Counted from the stretch's first letter, positions 32,480 through 43,174 are shown. The stretch: DNA of 64,000 nt from CAMLOF01 sp041913045 (GCA_041913045.1 JAYSGB010000004.1:102929-166928); one strand, 5' to 3'. Program-made: numbers and translations. Notes: a model not told the origin generated them from the letters alone.

Positions 32480-33447
32480 GTCCGCTCCTTCACGTACGGT
32501 GTGCCCAAGGCCTTGGGCGCAACCGCCTTGCCAATGAAACCCGCCAGCAGGATCACCGTCAACAGATAGGGCAGCGCCTGCACGGCCTGCACCGGCACGG
32601 CCCCCACCACTGGCAGGCTGACACCTTGCAGGCGAATGGCAATGGCATCGAGAAAACCGAAAAGCAGGCACGCCCACAGCGCACCCACCGGGCGCCAGCG
32701 GCCAAAAATCATCGCGGCCAGTGCCATGAAGCCGCGCCCGGCCGTCATGTTCGGTACGAACGTGGCGCCCTGCGCCAGCACCAGATAAGCCCCTGCCAGG
32801 CCGCAAAGCATGCCGTTCAGCGTCAAGGCAACGTAGCGCATACGCTTCACGGGTACACCTGCGGCATCGACCATGGCGGGGTTCTCCCCAACGGCGCGCA
32901 GGCGCAAACCAAAACGCGTGCGCCACAGCAACCACCACACCAGCGGCACCAGCAACAACGCAACGTACACCAGCGCGTTGTGGCCCAGCAAACCTTGTCC
33001 AATGATCTTGCCGACCCAGGGTACAGCTTCCACTGCCTGTGCGAACCCGGGCCACAGATCGCCAATGCGGCTTTGGTCCTGCACGGGCGGGGTCTGCCCG
33101 CCCTGCTTGAACCAGGCTGCCCCCAGAACCGCCGTGAGGCCCGCCGCCACAATGTTGATGGCCACGCCAGAGACGACCTGATCACCCGAATGGCTCACGC
33201 AGGCAAAGCCGTGCACAGCAGAAAGCAGCACAGCCACCGCCAGCGCAGCACCCAACGCCAACACCAGGTTGCCCGAGACCACACCCACGGCGGCTGCAGC
33301 AAAGGCCGCTGCCAGCATCTTGCCTTCCAGGCCAATGTCCACCACGCCGCTGCGTTCGCTGATCAACCCGGCCAGCGCGCACAGTATGAGCGGCGTGGAA
33401 ACGCGCAGCGTGGCGCCCAGCACCGACCCCCAGAAAACTTCATCCAC
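32476..33447 (-). CDS. Nucleoside ABC transporter permease 2
   Basis: 323 residues from a GTG at 33447, five bases after AAGGAGGTG; longer frames run into the preceding gene. About nine membrane helices. The family motif ALAGLISERSGVVDIGLEGK near residue 25 and the RAVGENPAMVDAAGVPVKRM loop identify the BMP-associated nucleoside permease (the NupC/YufQ type). It forms the channel with permease 1, and overlaps that gene by eight bases. Import of purine and pyrimidine nucleosides is supported by the salvage enzymes that follow. Confidence 0.93.
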   Translation of the reverse strand: MDEVFWGSVLGATLRVSTPLILCALAGLISERSGVVDIGLEGKMLAAAFAAAAVGVVSGNLVLALGAALAVAVLLSAVHGFACVSHSGDQVVSGVAINIVAAGLTAVLGAAWFKQGGQTPPVQDQSRIGDLWPGFAQAVEAVPWVGKIIGQGLLGHNALVYVALLLVPLVWWLLWRTRFGLRLRAVGENPAMVDAAGVPVKRMRYVALTLNGMLCGLAGAYLVLAQGATFVPNMTAGRGFMALAAMIFGRWRPVGALWACLLFGFLDAIAIRLQGVSLPVVGAVPVQAVQALPYLLTVILLAGFIGKAVAPKALGTPYVKERT

Positions 33448-34561
33448 GGCGCACCTCCTTGCCATCGCCACTGCGCAAAGCCAGCAACCGGCCCAGCCAG
33501 GGTGCAGCCACATAGGCCATGGCCCCAGAGAACAAGACGATGAAGCCTTGCAGCGTGACCACCATGTCGCGCGTGAAGCCGGGCACCTCGAACGCCACCT
33601 CGGCGCCGCCCTGGAAGAGGATGCCGAACAACAGGCTGGAGAACACAATGCCCACGGGATGGTTGCGCCCCATGAGCGAAACCGCGATACCGGTGAAGCC
33701 CGCGCCAGCCACAAAATCAAGCAGCAGCCTGCCAGACACACCGGCAATCTCGTTCATCCCGACCATGCCTGCCAAGCCGCCAGAAATGGCCATGGCCAGC
33801 ATGATCTGGCGGCGGCCGTGAATGCCCGCGTACTCGGCCACGGTCTCGCTCGCGCCCACCACGCGCAAGCGGTAACCCGAGCGGCTGTGCCAGAGCAGAT
33901 AATACACCCCCACCACGGCAGCGGCAGCAATGAACACGCTCGCATTCAGCGGCGAAGACGGCCACTCCACCCCTACCCACTCCAGCATCTGATGCATGGA
34001 CGGCAACTTGGCCGAATCCGCAAAAACAGCGCTTTCCACGGCCATGGCCCCTGGGGCCTTGAGCTTGTTCACCAGCAGATAGACCAGTAGCGTAGACGCC
34101 AGGAAGTTGAACATGATGGTCGTGATGACCACATGGCTGCCCCGGTAGGCCTGCAGGTAGGCGGGCACAAGCGCCCATGCCATACCAAAGGCCACGGAAC
34201 ACAACAACATGAACGGCAGCATGACCAAGGCCGGCAGCGACGCTGACAGCCACAACGCTGCCAAACCCGCGCCCAAACCACCGAGCAAGGCCTGCCCCTC
34301 CCCCCCGATGTTGAACAGGCCCGCATGAAAGGCCACCGCCACCGCCAGGCCGGTGAACACAAAGGTGGTGGCGTAGTACAAGGTGTAGCTCACCCCTCTG
34401 GGTGTGCCTAAAGCGCCTTTGACCAGCGCCGTCAACACTTCCACCGGGCTCTGCCCCACCAGCGCCACCACGGCCCCGGCCACCAGCAGCGCCACCGCCA
34501 GGTTGAACAGCGGCAACACCAGCAAATCCGCCCAGCGCGGCAAACGTGCCATCTGCGTCAT
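33440..34561 (-). CDS. Nucleoside ABC transporter permease 1
   Basis: 373 residues from ATG 34561, overlapping the ATPase stop codon (ATGA). About ten membrane segments, with the typical VAVAFHAGLFNIGGEGQALL motif (NupB/YufP type) and RLRVVGASETVAEYAGIHGR loop. It pairs with permease 2 as the membrane channel for nucleosides. The longer open frame up to 34612 is inside the ATPase gene. Function is well supported by context. Confidence 0.93.
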   Translation of the reverse strand: MTQMARLPRWADLLVLPLFNLAVALLVAGAVVALVGQSPVEVLTALVKGALGTPRGVSYTLYYATTFVFTGLAVAVAFHAGLFNIGGEGQALLGGLGAGLAALWLSASLPALVMLPFMLLCSVAFGMAWALVPAYLQAYRGSHVVITTIMFNFLASTLLVYLLVNKLKAPGAMAVESAVFADSAKLPSMHQMLEWVGVEWPSSPLNASVFIAAAAVVGVYYLLWHSRSGYRLRVVGASETVAEYAGIHGRRQIMLAMAISGGLAGMVGMNEIAGVSGRLLLDFVAGAGFTGIAVSLMGRNHPVGIVFSSLLFGILFQGGAEVAFEVPGFTRDMVVTLQGFIVLFSGAMAYVAAPWLGRLLALRSGDGKEVRRG

Positions 34562-36090
34562 GCGGCAACCCCTCCCCCAGCCATCAGCAGGCCCAGCTTG
34601 GTTTCGGTGCATTCGCTCACAGGCAACTCTCCGGTGATTCGCCCCTGGTTCATCACGATCACCCTGTCCGACAAAGCGAGAATCTCGTCCAGTTCGCTGG
34701 ACACCAGCAACACGGCGCAGCCCGCGTCGCGCATGCGGCGCAACTGCCCGTGGATGAACTCAATGGCGCCGATGTCCACCCCACGTGTCGGCTGCCCCAC
34801 CAGCAGCACACGCGGCTGGCGCCCCAGTTCACGCGCCAGCACCAGCTTCTGCTGGTTGCCCCCGGAAAAATTGCCACACAACAGGGCAGGGTCACGCGGC
34901 CGCACGTCGAAGGTGTCCATCATCTGCCGGGCGGCTGCATGCATGGCCTCGTGCCGCATGGTGCCTGCCCGTGAATACTCAGGCCACCCCTCGTAGCCCA
35001 GCACGGCAGACTCCCAGGCAGCAAAAGTCATCACCATCGCCCTGGCGTGCCGGTCCTCAGGTACATGCGCCACGCCAAGTTCGCGCGCCCGTCTGGGGTC
35101 CAACCAATGTTGCGCGTTGAACGTCTTGCCGAGCAGCGTCATTTCTCCGGCCATGACGCTGTGCATACCCGCCAGCGCCTCGATCAATTCGCTCTGGCCG
35201 TTGCCGGAGACACCGGCCACCCCGACGATCTCCCCGGCATGCAGGGTGATGTCCGCACCCTTGAGCCGCTCGACACCCAGCGAATCTTTCACGCGCAGCC
35301 CGCGCGCCTCCATCACGCGCTCGCCTTGCTTAGGTGGCTCCAGCCCAGCCTGCGCGCCCAGGTGCACACTGCGGCCCACCATGGCCTGCGCCAGTGCGTC
35401 AATGGACGTGTCGGCCACCCGCGTCTCCAGCACCACCCTGCCTGCGCGCATCACGGTCACGTCGTCGCAAAGGCTCATCACCTCCTTGAGCTTGTGCGTG
35501 ATGATGATCACCGTCGTTCCCTGCTCGCGCAGGCGGCGCAGCACATCGAACAGCTGGTGGATTTCCTGCGGCGTGAGCACGGCCGTGGGCTCGTCAAGTA
35601 TCAGGATGCGTGCGCCCCGGAACAGCGCCTTGAGGATTTCCAGCCGTTGCCTGTCCCCCACCGGCAGGTCTGCCGACAGCACGTCCAGGTCCACATGCAG
35701 GCCCGTCGCATCCATGAGCTCCTGCAGGCGCTTGCGCGCCATCGGCTCGGTTCGCGAAAGCATGGCGTGCGACTCCGCGCCCAGCACCACGTTCTCCAAC
35801 GCGGTGAAGGTGTCCACAAGCATGAAGTGCTGGTGCACCATGCCAATGCCTTGTGCAATGGCGTCCTGCGCGCGCCTGATGCGCACGGGCTTGCCGTTGA
35901 TGCGGATCTCACCGGCGTCGGCACTGTAAAAACCATACAGGATGGACATGAGCGTGCTCTTGCCAGCACCGTTTTCGCCAACCACCGCGTGTATGGCGCC
36001 CGCTGCCACGCGCAGGTCCACCCCGTCGTTGGCCCGCACCGCGCCAAAGCGCTTGTGCATGCCCAGCATTTCCACGGCCCATGGCTTCAT
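34558..36090 (-). CDS. Nucleoside ABC transporter ATPase (two fused ATPase domains)
   Basis: 510 residues with two ABC domains. The first has Walker A GENGAGKSTLM near residue 38, signature LPVGDRQRLEILKALF and Walker B ILILDEPTAVL. The second is degenerate at the P-loop (GVSGNGQSELIEAL) but has NFSGGNQQKLVLARELG and LVGQPTRGVDIGA, the usual asymmetry of this family (RbsA, NupA, YufO). It energises nucleoside uptake through the two permeases that follow. Its start overlaps the regulator stop codon. The gene sits inside the operon, not next to the binding protein, because the lacI-type gene is inserted between them. Confidence 0.94.
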   Translation of the reverse strand: MKPWAVEMLGMHKRFGAVRANDGVDLRVAAGAIHAVVGENGAGKSTLMSILYGFYSADAGEIRINGKPVRIRRAQDAIAQGIGMVHQHFMLVDTFTALENVVLGAESHAMLSRTEPMARKRLQELMDATGLHVDLDVLSADLPVGDRQRLEILKALFRGARILILDEPTAVLTPQEIHQLFDVLRRLREQGTTVIIITHKLKEVMSLCDDVTVMRAGRVVLETRVADTSIDALAQAMVGRSVHLGAQAGLEPPKQGERVMEARGLRVKDSLGVERLKGADITLHAGEIVGVAGVSGNGQSELIEALAGMHSVMAGEMTLLGKTFNAQHWLDPRRARELGVAHVPEDRHARAMVMTFAAWESAVLGYEGWPEYSRAGTMRHEAMHAAARQMMDTFDVRPRDPALLCGNFSGGNQQKLVLARELGRQPRVLLVGQPTRGVDIGAIEFIHGQLRRMRDAGCAVLLVSSELDEILALSDRVIVMNQGRITGELPVSECTETKLGLLMAGGGVAA

Positions 36091-37115
36091 GCCTCGGCCT
36101 CCTCTTCAACCGGAACACGCTCCGTGGTGGCGCGCAGAATCAAATGGCATGCCCGTTTCAAACAGCGCGAAGGCTGCTCAGGGTGCTCAATGCGCTCTAT
36201 CAACATGGTTGCCGCATCACGGCCCAAACCGTGAAGCGACGCCCCGACCGACGTCAGCGCGGGCTGGCTGTGCTTGCCCATGGCAATGCCGTCAATGCCC
36301 ACCACGGACAACTCCTGCGGCACCTTGCGCCCCAGTTCGGCGGCCGCATGCAGAACACCCAGCGCCATCATGTCGTTGCAGGCGAACACTGCTGTGGCAC
36401 CCGTTGTGCTCAGGCAGCGCAAGCCCTGCTCGTAGCCCGCGTCCACCGAAAAATCACCCTCAAAAAGCAAGCACTCCTCAACAGGTACACCCGCTTGCGC
36501 CAACGCGTGCCGCCAGCCCGCCACACGCTGCTGGCTGATGTACTGCGCCATGGGGCCGCTGATACAGGCTATGCGCCGGTGCCCTAACGACAACAGGTGC
36601 GACACGGCCAGTACGGCAGCCTCATGCTGGTCGGCCTGCAGCAGATCGGCCTTGAGCACACCAGGGCTGCGGTCAATCATCACCAAAGGCGTGCGCATCA
36701 GGCGCTTGCGCACAACCTGCTCCACCGAGGCTTGATCAAACACCCCCGCCACCAGCAACATGCCATCCACGCGGCGGCTCAGCAGACTTTCCAGCTGCAA
36801 AGCCTGGTAGCGCCCCTGCGGCCCGGTGTTACCCAGCACCACCGAATAGCCTGCCTCGCGCGCCACATCTTCCACACCCATGGTGATCTCGGCGCAGAAA
36901 GGGTTGCTGATGTCTGGCACCAGCACACCGATGCTGTGGGTACGCGCCAACCTCAAGGAACGGGCCACCGCGCTCGGCACGTAGCCGCACTCGTCCACGG
37001 CACGCAGAACCTTGCTGCGAGTGCCGTCGCTGACCTTGCGTGTACCGTTGAGCACGTGGGAGACGGTCGTGAAAGACACGCCCGCCACCCGTGCCACGTC
37101 CTTGATCGAAACCAT
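36087..37115 (-). CDS. LacI/PurR-family transcriptional regulator
   Basis: 342 residues. The N-terminal helix-turn-helix with hinge is DVARVAGVSFTTVSHVLN, followed by GYVPSAVARSLRL, and the periplasmic-binding-like effector domain (IGVLVPDISNPFCAEITMGV). The hinge has the alanine-arginine-serine-leucine pattern of regulators that bend a GCAAACGTTTGC operator. That exact palindrome lies at 38190-38205 in front of the first gene of the operon. The regulator is encoded within the operon it probably controls, so it would be autoregulated. Effector is unknown; a nucleoside, nucleobase or sugar phosphate is likely. CytR is a functional analogue. Confidence 0.92.
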   Translation of the reverse strand: MVSIKDVARVAGVSFTTVSHVLNGTRKVSDGTRSKVLRAVDECGYVPSAVARSLRLARTHSIGVLVPDISNPFCAEITMGVEDVAREAGYSVVLGNTGPQGRYQALQLESLLSRRVDGMLLVAGVFDQASVEQVVRKRLMRTPLVMIDRSPGVLKADLLQADQHEAAVLAVSHLLSLGHRRIACISGPMAQYISQQRVAGWRHALAQAGVPVEECLLFEGDFSVDAGYEQGLRCLSTTGATAVFACNDMMALGVLHAAAELGRKVPQELSVVGIDGIAMGKHSQPALTSVGASLHGLGRDAATMLIERIEHPEQPSRCLKRACHLILRATTERVPVEEEAEA

Positions 37116-37155
37116 GTTGATGCCTGTGCCGGGCCACCCGGCTTGCCAACAGTTG

Positions 37156-38136
<981 letters not shown>

Positions 38137-38182
38137 GAGTCACCTCCATATAAGAGCAGAAAGGGAGCAAAAGCCGCCGCCA

Positions 38183-38211
38183 GCATAGTAGCAAACGTTT
38201 GCTATTGCAAA
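38183..38211 (-). promoter_or_regulatory. Predicted promoter of the nucleoside operon
   Basis: On the minus strand TTGCAA (38206-38211) and TATGCT (38183-38188) are separated by exactly 17 bases. The 17-base spacer is occupied by the LacI-type operator. The start would be about 40 bases ahead of the first gene. Confidence 0.6.
38190..38205. promoter_or_regulatory. Perfect LacI-family operator
   Basis: TAGCAAACGTTTGCTA is a perfect 16-base palindrome with the central CG of LacI/PurR-type sites. It lies between the divergent nucleoside operon and psuG, so a single repressor dimer may control both. Confidence 0.88.
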
Positions 38212-38276
38212 TTCAGTGCTTTCCCGCAACAGATTCTGATGGGCAAACCACTCCCGGCTGCCCCAAAATACGAAAG

Positions 38277-39188
38277 ATGGACCTATCCGTATTGCAACTG
38301 TCGGGCGAAGTACAACAAGCCTTTGAACGTGGCCAGGCCGTGGTGGCGCTGGAATCCACCATCATTGCCCATGGCATGCCCTGGCCCGACAACATGCAGA
38401 CGGCCCAGGCCGTGGAACAAGCTGTTCGCAACGAAGGCGCGGCGCCGGCGACCATTGCCATACTCGATGGCAAGATTTGCATTGGGCTGGACCCCACTCA
38501 AATGGAGCGAGTCGCCCGTGACCCTACCCTGCTGAAGGCAAGCAGGCGCGACCTGGCCTATGTTGTGTCGCAAGGCCTTAATGCCGCCACCACCGTCTCA
38601 GCCACCATGATCTGCGCCCACCTGGCGGGCATTCAAGTCTTTGTGACCGGCGGCATTGGCGGTGTGCACCGTGAAGCCAGCCAGACTTTCGACATTTCCG
38701 CCGACCTCCAGGAACTGGCCCGCACGCCCGTGGCCGTAGTCTGCGCCGGAGCCAAGTCCATCCTCGACATTGGCCTGACGCTGGAGTACCTGGAAACCCA
38801 GGGCGTACCCGTGCTGAGTTGCGGGCAGGACAACTTCGCTGCCTTTTACTGCCAGGACAGCGGGTACCGTGCTGACCACCGGCTGGATGAGCCAGCACAA
38901 CAAGCGGCATTGCTGCGCACGCACTGGGCTCTGGGTTTGAGCAGCGGCTCGGTCTTGAGCACACCAGTGCCACTGGCCCACGCATTGCCGCAACACGAGG
39001 TCCAAGCCTGGATCGACCAGGCCCTGCGCGACGCCGCCACACAAGGGATTCGTGGCAAAGCCATCACCCCATTCTTGCTGGCCCGAATCCAGGCGCTCAG
39101 CGGGGGCCGCAGCCTGGCGGCCAACAAGGCTTTGGTGTTGAACAATGCCCAGGTGGGCGCACGCTTGGCCGTGGCCCTGAAAAATTGA
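38277..39188 (+). CDS. psuG: Pseudouridine-5'-phosphate glycosidase PsuG
   Basis: 303 residues from ATG 38277. PsuG splits pseudouridine-5'-phosphate into uracil and ribose-5-phosphate. The family start VVALESTIIAHGMPWPDN, TVSATMICAHLAGIQVFVTGGIGGVHR and KSILDIGLTLEYLETQGVPV motifs are all present. The kinase PsuK that makes the substrate is not encoded in this window. Divergent placement from a nucleoside importer and shared operator suggest that the importer also takes up pseudouridine. The gene has no clear ribosome site, so the exact start is a good but not proven choice. Confidence 0.92.
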   Translation: MDLSVLQLSGEVQQAFERGQAVVALESTIIAHGMPWPDNMQTAQAVEQAVRNEGAAPATIAILDGKICIGLDPTQMERVARDPTLLKASRRDLAYVVSQGLNAATTVSATMICAHLAGIQVFVTGGIGGVHREASQTFDISADLQELARTPVAVVCAGAKSILDIGLTLEYLETQGVPVLSCGQDNFAAFYCQDSGYRADHRLDEPAQQAALLRTHWALGLSSGSVLSTPVPLAHALPQHEVQAWIDQALRDAATQGIRGKAITPFLLARIQALSGGRSLAANKALVLNNAQVGARLAVALKN

Positions 39189-39218
39189 ACCGTTGGCGCG
39201 TGTGCCCCGCAACGCCGT

Positions 39219-40268
39219 TCAAGGGTAGAAAAGCACGGCCCGGTAGCCCGTCATGACCGCTGCCTCGGGGCCATCAAGCATCAAATCCAGCCTGACGGCC
39301 CTGTCGCCTGGTGCCAGGGTCTCGCGAGGTTCCGGCCAGTCTGACGCCGCAAGCACACGCCGAACGAGTACCTGATCGTTGGCGTCTGTCAAAGTCAGTT
39401 CAAGCGCAGGGGTAGCCACATCGACTTGCGCAGCGTTTTTCACAACCATGTCAAAGGCATAGCTGCCTGCAGAGCGGCGCAGCAGAGCAGAACTGTCAAT
39501 CGACACCTGCTCAATGGCGCGCGGAGCTCCGGCATAACAACCGGCCAGTTGGCAGGCCTGCTGGAGCCAAGTCGCAGACGCAGGGTAGCGCACCGTCAAT
39601 GCCTCTCGCCAATGCAGGGCCATCTGAAACAACAGTGTCACCCCCAGCAACAAAGCAAACACACCACCCACGGCTTGCACTGCCGGGCGACGCCAGAAGG
39701 CTCGGCGCTCTGCCTCTCGAACAAATGAGGGTTTAGGCTCGGTTTCTGACTCTGGCTCCGCAACAGCGTCCGCTTCATCTAAGTCAGCAACCAGTTCCGC
39801 AGCCTGATCTGGCGCAGTTTTTTCAACCAGATCGGCTTGAAAGGATATAGGTGGTGCAGGCGGCTCGAAATAATCATTCAACTCCGCACCGCCATGGGCA
39901 GCCAACTCCGGCTCCGCAGGCTGCACTGGTTCTGAATCTGGATGTGCAGGCGTACCTTCGATGTTCGCCTGATCAAGCGCAGCAACCGCCTCCAGCGATT
40001 GCGAGTCGGTGGATTCGCCGGGCTCTGTATCAGCAGCTTCTCCTGCTTGACCCAAATCCGTAGGCACTTCCATTTCCGGTGGCTGCTCTGCGGCGACATC
40101 TGTCGGCGCCACAGGCTCCACGCCCGGCCACCAAGGTTGGAGGTCAAGCGTGGCATCAAAGACCTGGGTGCAATGCCCGCAACGAACCCACCCTTCGGAT
40201 ATCTTGAGCTGGTCCGACACCACCTTGAAGGCGGTACCGCAGGCCGGGCAGCGCGTGATGAAGCTCAT
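39219..40268 (-). CDS. DUF3426 protein with N-terminal zinc ribbon (MJ0042 type)
   Basis: 349 residues. The first 40 contain a zinc ribbon CPACGTAF...CGHCTQVFDA; a long acidic glutamate/alanine/proline linker follows; then one membrane helix (GGVFALLLGVTLLFQMAL) near residue 220 and a C-terminal DUF3426 beta domain that faces the periplasm. The family is common in betaproteobacteria, always next to prmA, and its function is unknown. It is 28 bases downstream of prmA, in the accB-accC-prmA direction. Convergent with psuG. It could couple a cytoplasmic zinc site to the envelope, but this is speculation. Confidence 0.88.
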   Translation of the reverse strand: MSFITRCPACGTAFKVVSDQLKISEGWVRCGHCTQVFDATLDLQPWWPGVEPVAPTDVAAEQPPEMEVPTDLGQAGEAADTEPGESTDSQSLEAVAALDQANIEGTPAHPDSEPVQPAEPELAAHGGAELNDYFEPPAPPISFQADLVEKTAPDQAAELVADLDEADAVAEPESETEPKPSFVREAERRAFWRRPAVQAVGGVFALLLGVTLLFQMALHWREALTVRYPASATWLQQACQLAGCYAGAPRAIEQVSIDSSALLRRSAGSYAFDMVVKNAAQVDVATPALELTLTDANDQVLVRRVLAASDWPEPRETLAPGDRAVRLDLMLDGPEAAVMTGYRAVLFYP

Positions 40269-40296
40269 GCAGGCATTATGCAGCCCGGCCAGGGAG

Positions 40297-41184
40297 TCAG
40301 GCTGCAGCCTGGGCCGTCATCAGTATCCAGCCATCCTCGCTGTCGGCCACGCTCAGCGAAAGCCAAGGGGCATAGGCCTGCTGCAACTCTTCGGCTTGGC
40401 GCTCAAGAATGCCCGCCAACACCAGATGGCCACCTGCAGCCAGATGGGCACACAGCAACGGTGCCAGCACCTTCAACGGCGTTGCCAGAATGTTGGCAAG
40501 CACCACATTGAACTGACCCTTTGCCGCATCGGGCAGCCCGGCCTGCAGAATGGCATGGTTGTTGGCAGCGTTGATCTGAGTTGACTCCACCGCTGCCGGG
40601 TCAATGTCCACCGCGACAATTTCGGAAGCGCCGAACTTGGCTGCACCGATGGCCAGAATGCCCGAGCCACAGCCGTAGTCCAGCACCCGAAGGCCGTCGA
40701 GACGGCGCTGCGCAATCCAGCGCAGGCACATGCGCGTGGTGGGGTGCGTGCCGGTGCCAAAGGCCAGGCCAGGGTCCAGCCGGATCACCTCGCGCGCAGC
40801 CTCAGGTAGCTCATGCCAGCTAGGTACGATCCAGAACGTGGGCGTGATGTCTACCGGCGAGAACTGGGACTGCGTGAGCCGCACCCAGTCCTGATCGGCC
40901 AGGGGACGAACCCCCACAACCTCGCAACCCTCAAAGAACTCTTGAGGCTGCAGGATGTCAGCTGCCTCGCGGGCCAGAGACTCCTGCCCGAACAGCGCCA
41001 CCACGCGCGAGCGCTGCCAGCCCGCCTTGGGCGCGGGCATGCCAGGCTCGCCGAACAGCGCCTGCTCGGCAGGCGTCTGCGCGTCTGCGTCCTCCACCGA
41101 CACGCTCAGCGCGTCCAAGGCCTCAAGCGCGTCGCTGATGTCCTCGATGCGGTCTTCCGGTGCCAGCAGCACCAACTCGTACAT
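40297..41184 (-). CDS. prmA: Ribosomal protein L11 methyltransferase PrmA
   Basis: 295 residues from ATG 41184 (MYELVLLAPEDR), the usual family N-terminus; a GTG at 41214 would overlap accC and lacks a ribosome site. PrmA trimethylates lysines and the N-terminus of ribosomal protein L11. The SAM-binding motif is LDYGCGSGILAIGAAKFG, followed by the catalytic region NVVLANILATPLKVLAP. The N-terminal substrate domain has EDADAQTPAEQALFGEPG, typical of betaproteobacteria. Located 19 bases after accC. Confidence 0.96.
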   Translation of the reverse strand: MYELVLLAPEDRIEDISDALEALDALSVSVEDADAQTPAEQALFGEPGMPAPKAGWQRSRVVALFGQESLAREAADILQPQEFFEGCEVVGVRPLADQDWVRLTQSQFSPVDITPTFWIVPSWHELPEAAREVIRLDPGLAFGTGTHPTTRMCLRWIAQRRLDGLRVLDYGCGSGILAIGAAKFGASEIVAVDIDPAAVESTQINAANNHAILQAGLPDAAKGQFNVVLANILATPLKVLAPLLCAHLAAGGHLVLAGILERQAEELQQAYAPWLSLSVADSEDGWILMTAQAAA

Positions 41185-41203
41185 TCGGGCCTGCCCCGTG
41201 GTT

Positions 41204-42553
41204 TCAGCGCTCACGTTGAGCCAACCACGATTCGAGGTAGTGGATGTTGGTGCCGCCGGTCTCGAAATTGGCGTCCACCATCAGCTCGCGATGCAGCGGC
41301 ACGTTGGTCTTGATGCCTTCGATCACCACTTCCGACAGCGCGGTGCGCATTCGTGCCAACGCCTGCTCGCGCGAGTCGCCGTGCACGATGATCTTGCCGA
41401 TCATGGAGTCGTAGTTGGGCGGCACCATGTAGTTGGCGTAGGCATGCGAATCAACACGCACGCCGGGGCCGCCCGGGGCGTGCCAAGACGTGATGCGGCC
41501 AGGCGACGGTGTGAACTTGTAGGGGTCTTCGGCGTTGACGCGGCACTCGATGGCATGACCACGCAGTTGGATCTGACGCTGCGTGAAAGGCAGCTTCGCG
41601 CCCGCAGCCACAGCAATCTGCGTGGCCACGATGTCGATACCGGTGATCATCTCCGTCACCGGATGCTCCACCTGCACGCGGGTGTTCATCTCGATGAAAT
41701 AGAACTCGCCGTTCTCGTACAGGAACTCGAACGTACCCGCGCCCCGGTAGCCGATCTTCTTGCAGGCCGCAGCACAACGCTCCCCGATCTTCTCGATCAG
41801 GCGACGGGGAATGCCGGGGGCTGGCGCTTCTTCGATAACCTTCTGGTGACGGCGCTGCATGGAGCAATCACGCTCGTGCAGATAGACGGCATTGCGGTGC
41901 GTGTCGGCAAGCACCTGGATTTCAATGTGGCGCGGGTTCTGGAGGAACTTCTCCATGTAAACCTCGGGGTTGCCGAAGGCTGCGCCCGCTTCCGCCTTGG
42001 TGGTCTGCACAGCGTGCAGCAGCGCTGCCTCGGTGTGCACCACACGCATGCCGCGCCCACCGCCACCGCCAGCGGCCTTGATGATGACGGGGTAGCCAAT
42101 CGCCTTGGCAATACGCTTGATAGCCACGGGGTCGTCAGGCAAAGCGCCTTCGGAGCCGGGTACGCAAGGCACGCCAGCGCGGATCATGGCCTGTTTGGCA
42201 GACACCTTGTCGCCCATCAGGCGAATGGACTCGGGCGTGGGGCCGATGAAGACGAACCCGCTCTTCTCCACCCGCTCGGCGAAGTCGGCGTTCTCGCTCA
42301 AAAAGCCATAGCCCGGGTGGATAGCCTCGGCGTCGGTAACCTCGGCCGCCGAGATAATGGCCGGCATATTGAGGTAACTTTGAGCCGACGGCGCCGGCCC
42401 GATGCAGACAGCCTCATCAGCGAGCTTGACGTACTTGGCGTCGCGGTCGGCCTCGGAATAGACCATGACCGCCTTGATACCCAGTTCGCGGCACGCACGC
42501 TGCACGCGCAGAGCGATCTCGCCACGGTTGGCGATCAGGATTTTCTTGAACAT
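41204..42553 (-). CDS. accC: Acetyl-CoA carboxylase, biotin carboxylase subunit AccC
   Basis: 449 residues from ATG 42553 (MFKKILIANRGEIALR). It carboxylates biotin on AccB with bicarbonate and ATP, the first step of fatty acid synthesis. The ATP-grasp glycine loop GGGGGRGMR, the biotin/bicarbonate site EMNTRVQVEHPVTEM and the N-terminal ANRGEIA are intact. Length matches E. coli AccC. The open frame continues upstream to 43147 through accB, out of phase with it, and is not coding there. Follows accB by 14 bases. Confidence 0.97.
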   Translation of the reverse strand: MFKKILIANRGEIALRVQRACRELGIKAVMVYSEADRDAKYVKLADEAVCIGPAPSAQSYLNMPAIISAAEVTDAEAIHPGYGFLSENADFAERVEKSGFVFIGPTPESIRLMGDKVSAKQAMIRAGVPCVPGSEGALPDDPVAIKRIAKAIGYPVIIKAAGGGGGRGMRVVHTEAALLHAVQTTKAEAGAAFGNPEVYMEKFLQNPRHIEIQVLADTHRNAVYLHERDCSMQRRHQKVIEEAPAPGIPRRLIEKIGERCAAACKKIGYRGAGTFEFLYENGEFYFIEMNTRVQVEHPVTEMITGIDIVATQIAVAAGAKLPFTQRQIQLRGHAIECRVNAEDPYKFTPSPGRITSWHAPGGPGVRVDSHAYANYMVPPNYDSMIGKIIVHGDSREQALARMRTALSEVVIEGIKTNVPLHRELMVDANFETGGTNIHYLESWLAQRER

Positions 42554-42567
42554 GAGCTGGAGGCCTT

Positions 42568-43023
42568 TTACTCGACGACGAAAAGCGGCTGCCCGTATTC
42601 GACGGCCTGCCCGTTTTCGACCAGAATCTGGGTGACAACACCAGATTTGTCGGCTTCGATTTCGTTGAGGATCTTCATGGCCTCCACAATACAGACAGCT
42701 TCGCCTTCCTTGATGGTCTGGCCCAACTCGACAAAGGGCTTGGCACCAGGGCTGGAAGCACGGTAGAAAGTACCAACCATGGGAGACTTGATGACATGGC
42801 CCTTGGGAGCCGCCGGTTCGGCGGCAACAGGAGCGGCAGCGGGCGCGGCGGCAGGCACCGGGGCGACGACTGCGGCCACAGGAGCAGGCATGGCCACCGC
42901 CGCCTGGGTAACGGGCGCGCTCTTGACGATGCGAACCTTGCCTTCGGCTTCGGTGATTTCGAGTTCTGACACGTTCGACTCCGAGACCAGGTCGATCAGA
43001 GTCTTGAGTTTGCGCAAATCCAT
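42568..43023 (-). CDS. accB: Acetyl-CoA carboxylase biotin carboxyl carrier protein AccB
   Basis: 151 residues from ATG 43023, with GGAGAA five bases ahead. The N-terminal helix (MDLRKLKTLIDLVSESNV) is followed by an alanine/proline-rich linker and the biotinyl domain; the lysine that receives biotin is in VEAMKILNEIEAD, with isoleucine where most sequences have leucine or methionine. The carrier moves the carboxyl group between AccC and the transferase. First gene of accB-accC-prmA-DUF3426. Confidence 0.96.
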   Translation of the reverse strand: MDLRKLKTLIDLVSESNVSELEITEAEGKVRIVKSAPVTQAAVAMPAPVAAVVAPVPAAAPAAAPVAAEPAAPKGHVIKSPMVGTFYRASSPGAKPFVELGQTIKEGEAVCIVEAMKILNEIEADKSGVVTQILVENGQAVEYGQPLFVVE

Positions 43024-43174
43024 GTTTTCTCCGGGATGTGCATCTAAAATGCACCAAAAATTCCACAACCCAGTGGAAGTGGGACGGAATATACACGAAG
43101 AGACAAGGTCCCGCCGACCCATTTTTGTGGTAGGGGAAACGTTCCATCAGCCCATCTGGAAGGCTTGATCACGC

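Noticed and set aside
41214..42553. Open frame extending accC upstream to 43147.
   Set aside because: It runs through accB in another phase; the MFKKILIANRGE start at 42553 is the conserved one.
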